Shown here piece after piece: positions 63,000 through 64,000 of a stretch of DNA of 64,000 nt. The notes under the pieces were generated by a model. It was not told the DNA's origin. It searched no databases and saw only the letters and a program-made list of their open reading frames with translations. Both the position numbers and the translations under genes were made by a program. Each line of letters starts with the position of its first letter. The stretch's first letter is position 1. This DNA is from Rhopalosiphum padi (Eukaryota; Arthropoda; Insecta; Hemiptera; Aphididae). The stretch lies in contig NC_083600.1 in the NCBI RefSeq assembly GCF_020882245.1, positions 41,821,019 through 41,885,018 on the forward strand. Direction: 5' to 3'.

Positions 63000-64000
63000 G
63001 ACCCTTCAAGTATCGCGGGGTGCCCACCTATGGAGGATACCTTGGCACCACCAGGTCTCATCGGCGGCGGCTGCTGCTGCTGCGGTTGTCACGTGTAGAC
63101 GCACTGATGAAAAACGGCTATCGCGACGAGGCGGACGGAAAAACGAACCGTATCTTCGGAAACACTCGGAAAATATTATTGCGATATATATATTGTTTGC
63201 AGTATGTACAAAAATATGGAAACGAAAAGATCGAAAGAATTCTGTCCGTTTATTGTGCGTACAGAGGCGACTGCGATTCTCCTCTCTCCGAACTTTTCCG
63301 GCGCCCGATGCGATCGACACGTGCACGATAAAGTCGTTAAAAACAAAAAAAAATTCTGTCCTTATATCAAAACGATATAAAATATATTTTAATATAATTT
63401 TTTGATCACTTTAAAAAACACACTGCGGCGACGACTGTTGTTGATTTTTATTTTATAGGATTGTCTATACAGTGTCGGTGGTGATGTTGTTGTTGTTGTT
63501 GTTGTTGTCGTAATGTCTCTACAGGCCGATGAGATGCCGACTGTGCCGCGGAGTCGGCGAATGTCGCGTGCCCGAACCGCCGCCGTCGATACGCGCGCGA
63601 CTCCTACTATTTTTACGTAACGCGGACGGCGGCGTGAAATTTTTGCATCGCGCGAATTAACGCCGCCCGCCGCGGATCGTGTGTCCGCTCTAGCGCTAGT
63701 CCGGTGCCGCGAACAATACGGTAACAGGTCCACGATGACATCATCATCATCGCACACACAAGACGGCGCGCATTATCGTAATTACACGCGTACGACAGCC
63801 GTGTAATGACGCGTATGTGTGACCGCGGGTACATATATACTGGTTGCTATAGGTATACTATGGTATACGCCATAATAATACGGGCTAAACCGCGTTGTTA
63901 TATTGGGCCGTCGTCAAAGTGGACGTTATGGTTTCCACTACGGTATAGGTATAATAGCAGTGCACGAGAAACTTCAATAATGATATGCGAGTCGACATCG
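63000..64000 (-). promoter_or_regulatory. CpG-rich presumptive promoter and 5' UTR of the sugar transporter
   Basis: Immediately upstream of the minus-strand start codon, base composition shifts to CpG-rich, with GCC/GCT repeats (about 63062-63085), a (GTT)n tract (63484-63508) and many CG dinucleotides to the window edge. Frames crossing it on both strands look like composition artefacts. A CACGTG E-box-like word lies at 63319. Promoter function is inferred from position and composition. Confidence 0.5.

Noticed and set aside
62806..63027. 73-codon minus-strand frame over transporter exon 1
   Set aside because: It reads exon 1 in another frame and runs into the MITE; the frame starting at 62999 splices cleanly into the helix-1 exon instead.
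63006..63757. Several 100-145-codon frames on both strands in the CpG-rich right edge
   Set aside because: They overlap each other in conflicting frames, are Arg- and Ala/Thr-run rich, and follow GCC and GTT repeats; no domain or splice logic.
1..64000. CRISPR arrays, bacterial operons, rRNA, viral genes
   Set aside because: No regular spaced repeats, no bacterial gene signatures and no rRNA-like or viral replication genes were seen; the window reads as ordinary insect nuclear DNA with DNA transposons.

Overview
The window is nuclear DNA of a sap-sucking insect, most likely an aphid. It is very AT-rich, split into many short GT-AG introns, and full of small hAT-like and Tc1/mariner-like elements. 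Its genes (Dicer-1, a chitin-pathway UDP-GlcNAc pyrophosphorylase, TAF7, a Tim10B-type chaperone, arfaptin, DRC1, an insect sugar transporter) are ordinary insect orthologues. The aphid call is inferred from gene content and base composition; no database was searched. All splice sites were read by eye from GT/AG dinucleotides, phase continuity and remembered family sequences.

Layout. 1-8698 (+): the last 19 exons of Dicer-1; the N-terminus lies left of the window. 8998-10103: a hAT-like element with 8-bp duplications. 11718-13178 (-): an intronless UDP-N-acetylglucosamine pyrophosphorylase gene. 13.3-22 kb: repeat-rich DNA with a small MITE, a three-copy diverged tandem repeat (14.6-19.5 kb), a ~200-bp tandem array (19.5-20.57 kb) and another MITE. 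22034-26167 (+): TAF7 in nine exons. 26822-27285 (-): a Tim10B-type small Tim, convergent with TAF7. 28813-32230 (+): arfaptin in six exons, with a hAT-like element carrying a transposase relic in intron 4. 32.2-37.1 kb: AT-rich, one GC-rich exon-like island. 37113-42690 (-): DRC1, a nexin-dynein regulatory complex subunit, in about 15 exons. 42.7-51.9 kb: mostly empty AT-rich DNA with a Tigger/pogo-like MITE. 51947-62999 (-): a 512-residue sugar transporter in four exons, whose GC-rich last exon contrasts with everything around it; a CpG-rich presumptive promoter fills the right edge.

The genes are neighbours rather than an operon or pathway: miRNA processing (Dicer-1), chitin/glycan precursor supply (UAP), transcription initiation (TAF7), mitochondrial import (Tim10B), Golgi membrane traffic (arfaptin), motile axonemes, presumably sperm (DRC1), and sugar transport. 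I found no CRISPR array, rRNA or convincing tRNA. The least explained structures are the tandem exon-like repeats at 14.6-20.6 kb, the family of elements sharing CAGTGGCG-type ends, and the GC-rich transporter exon.
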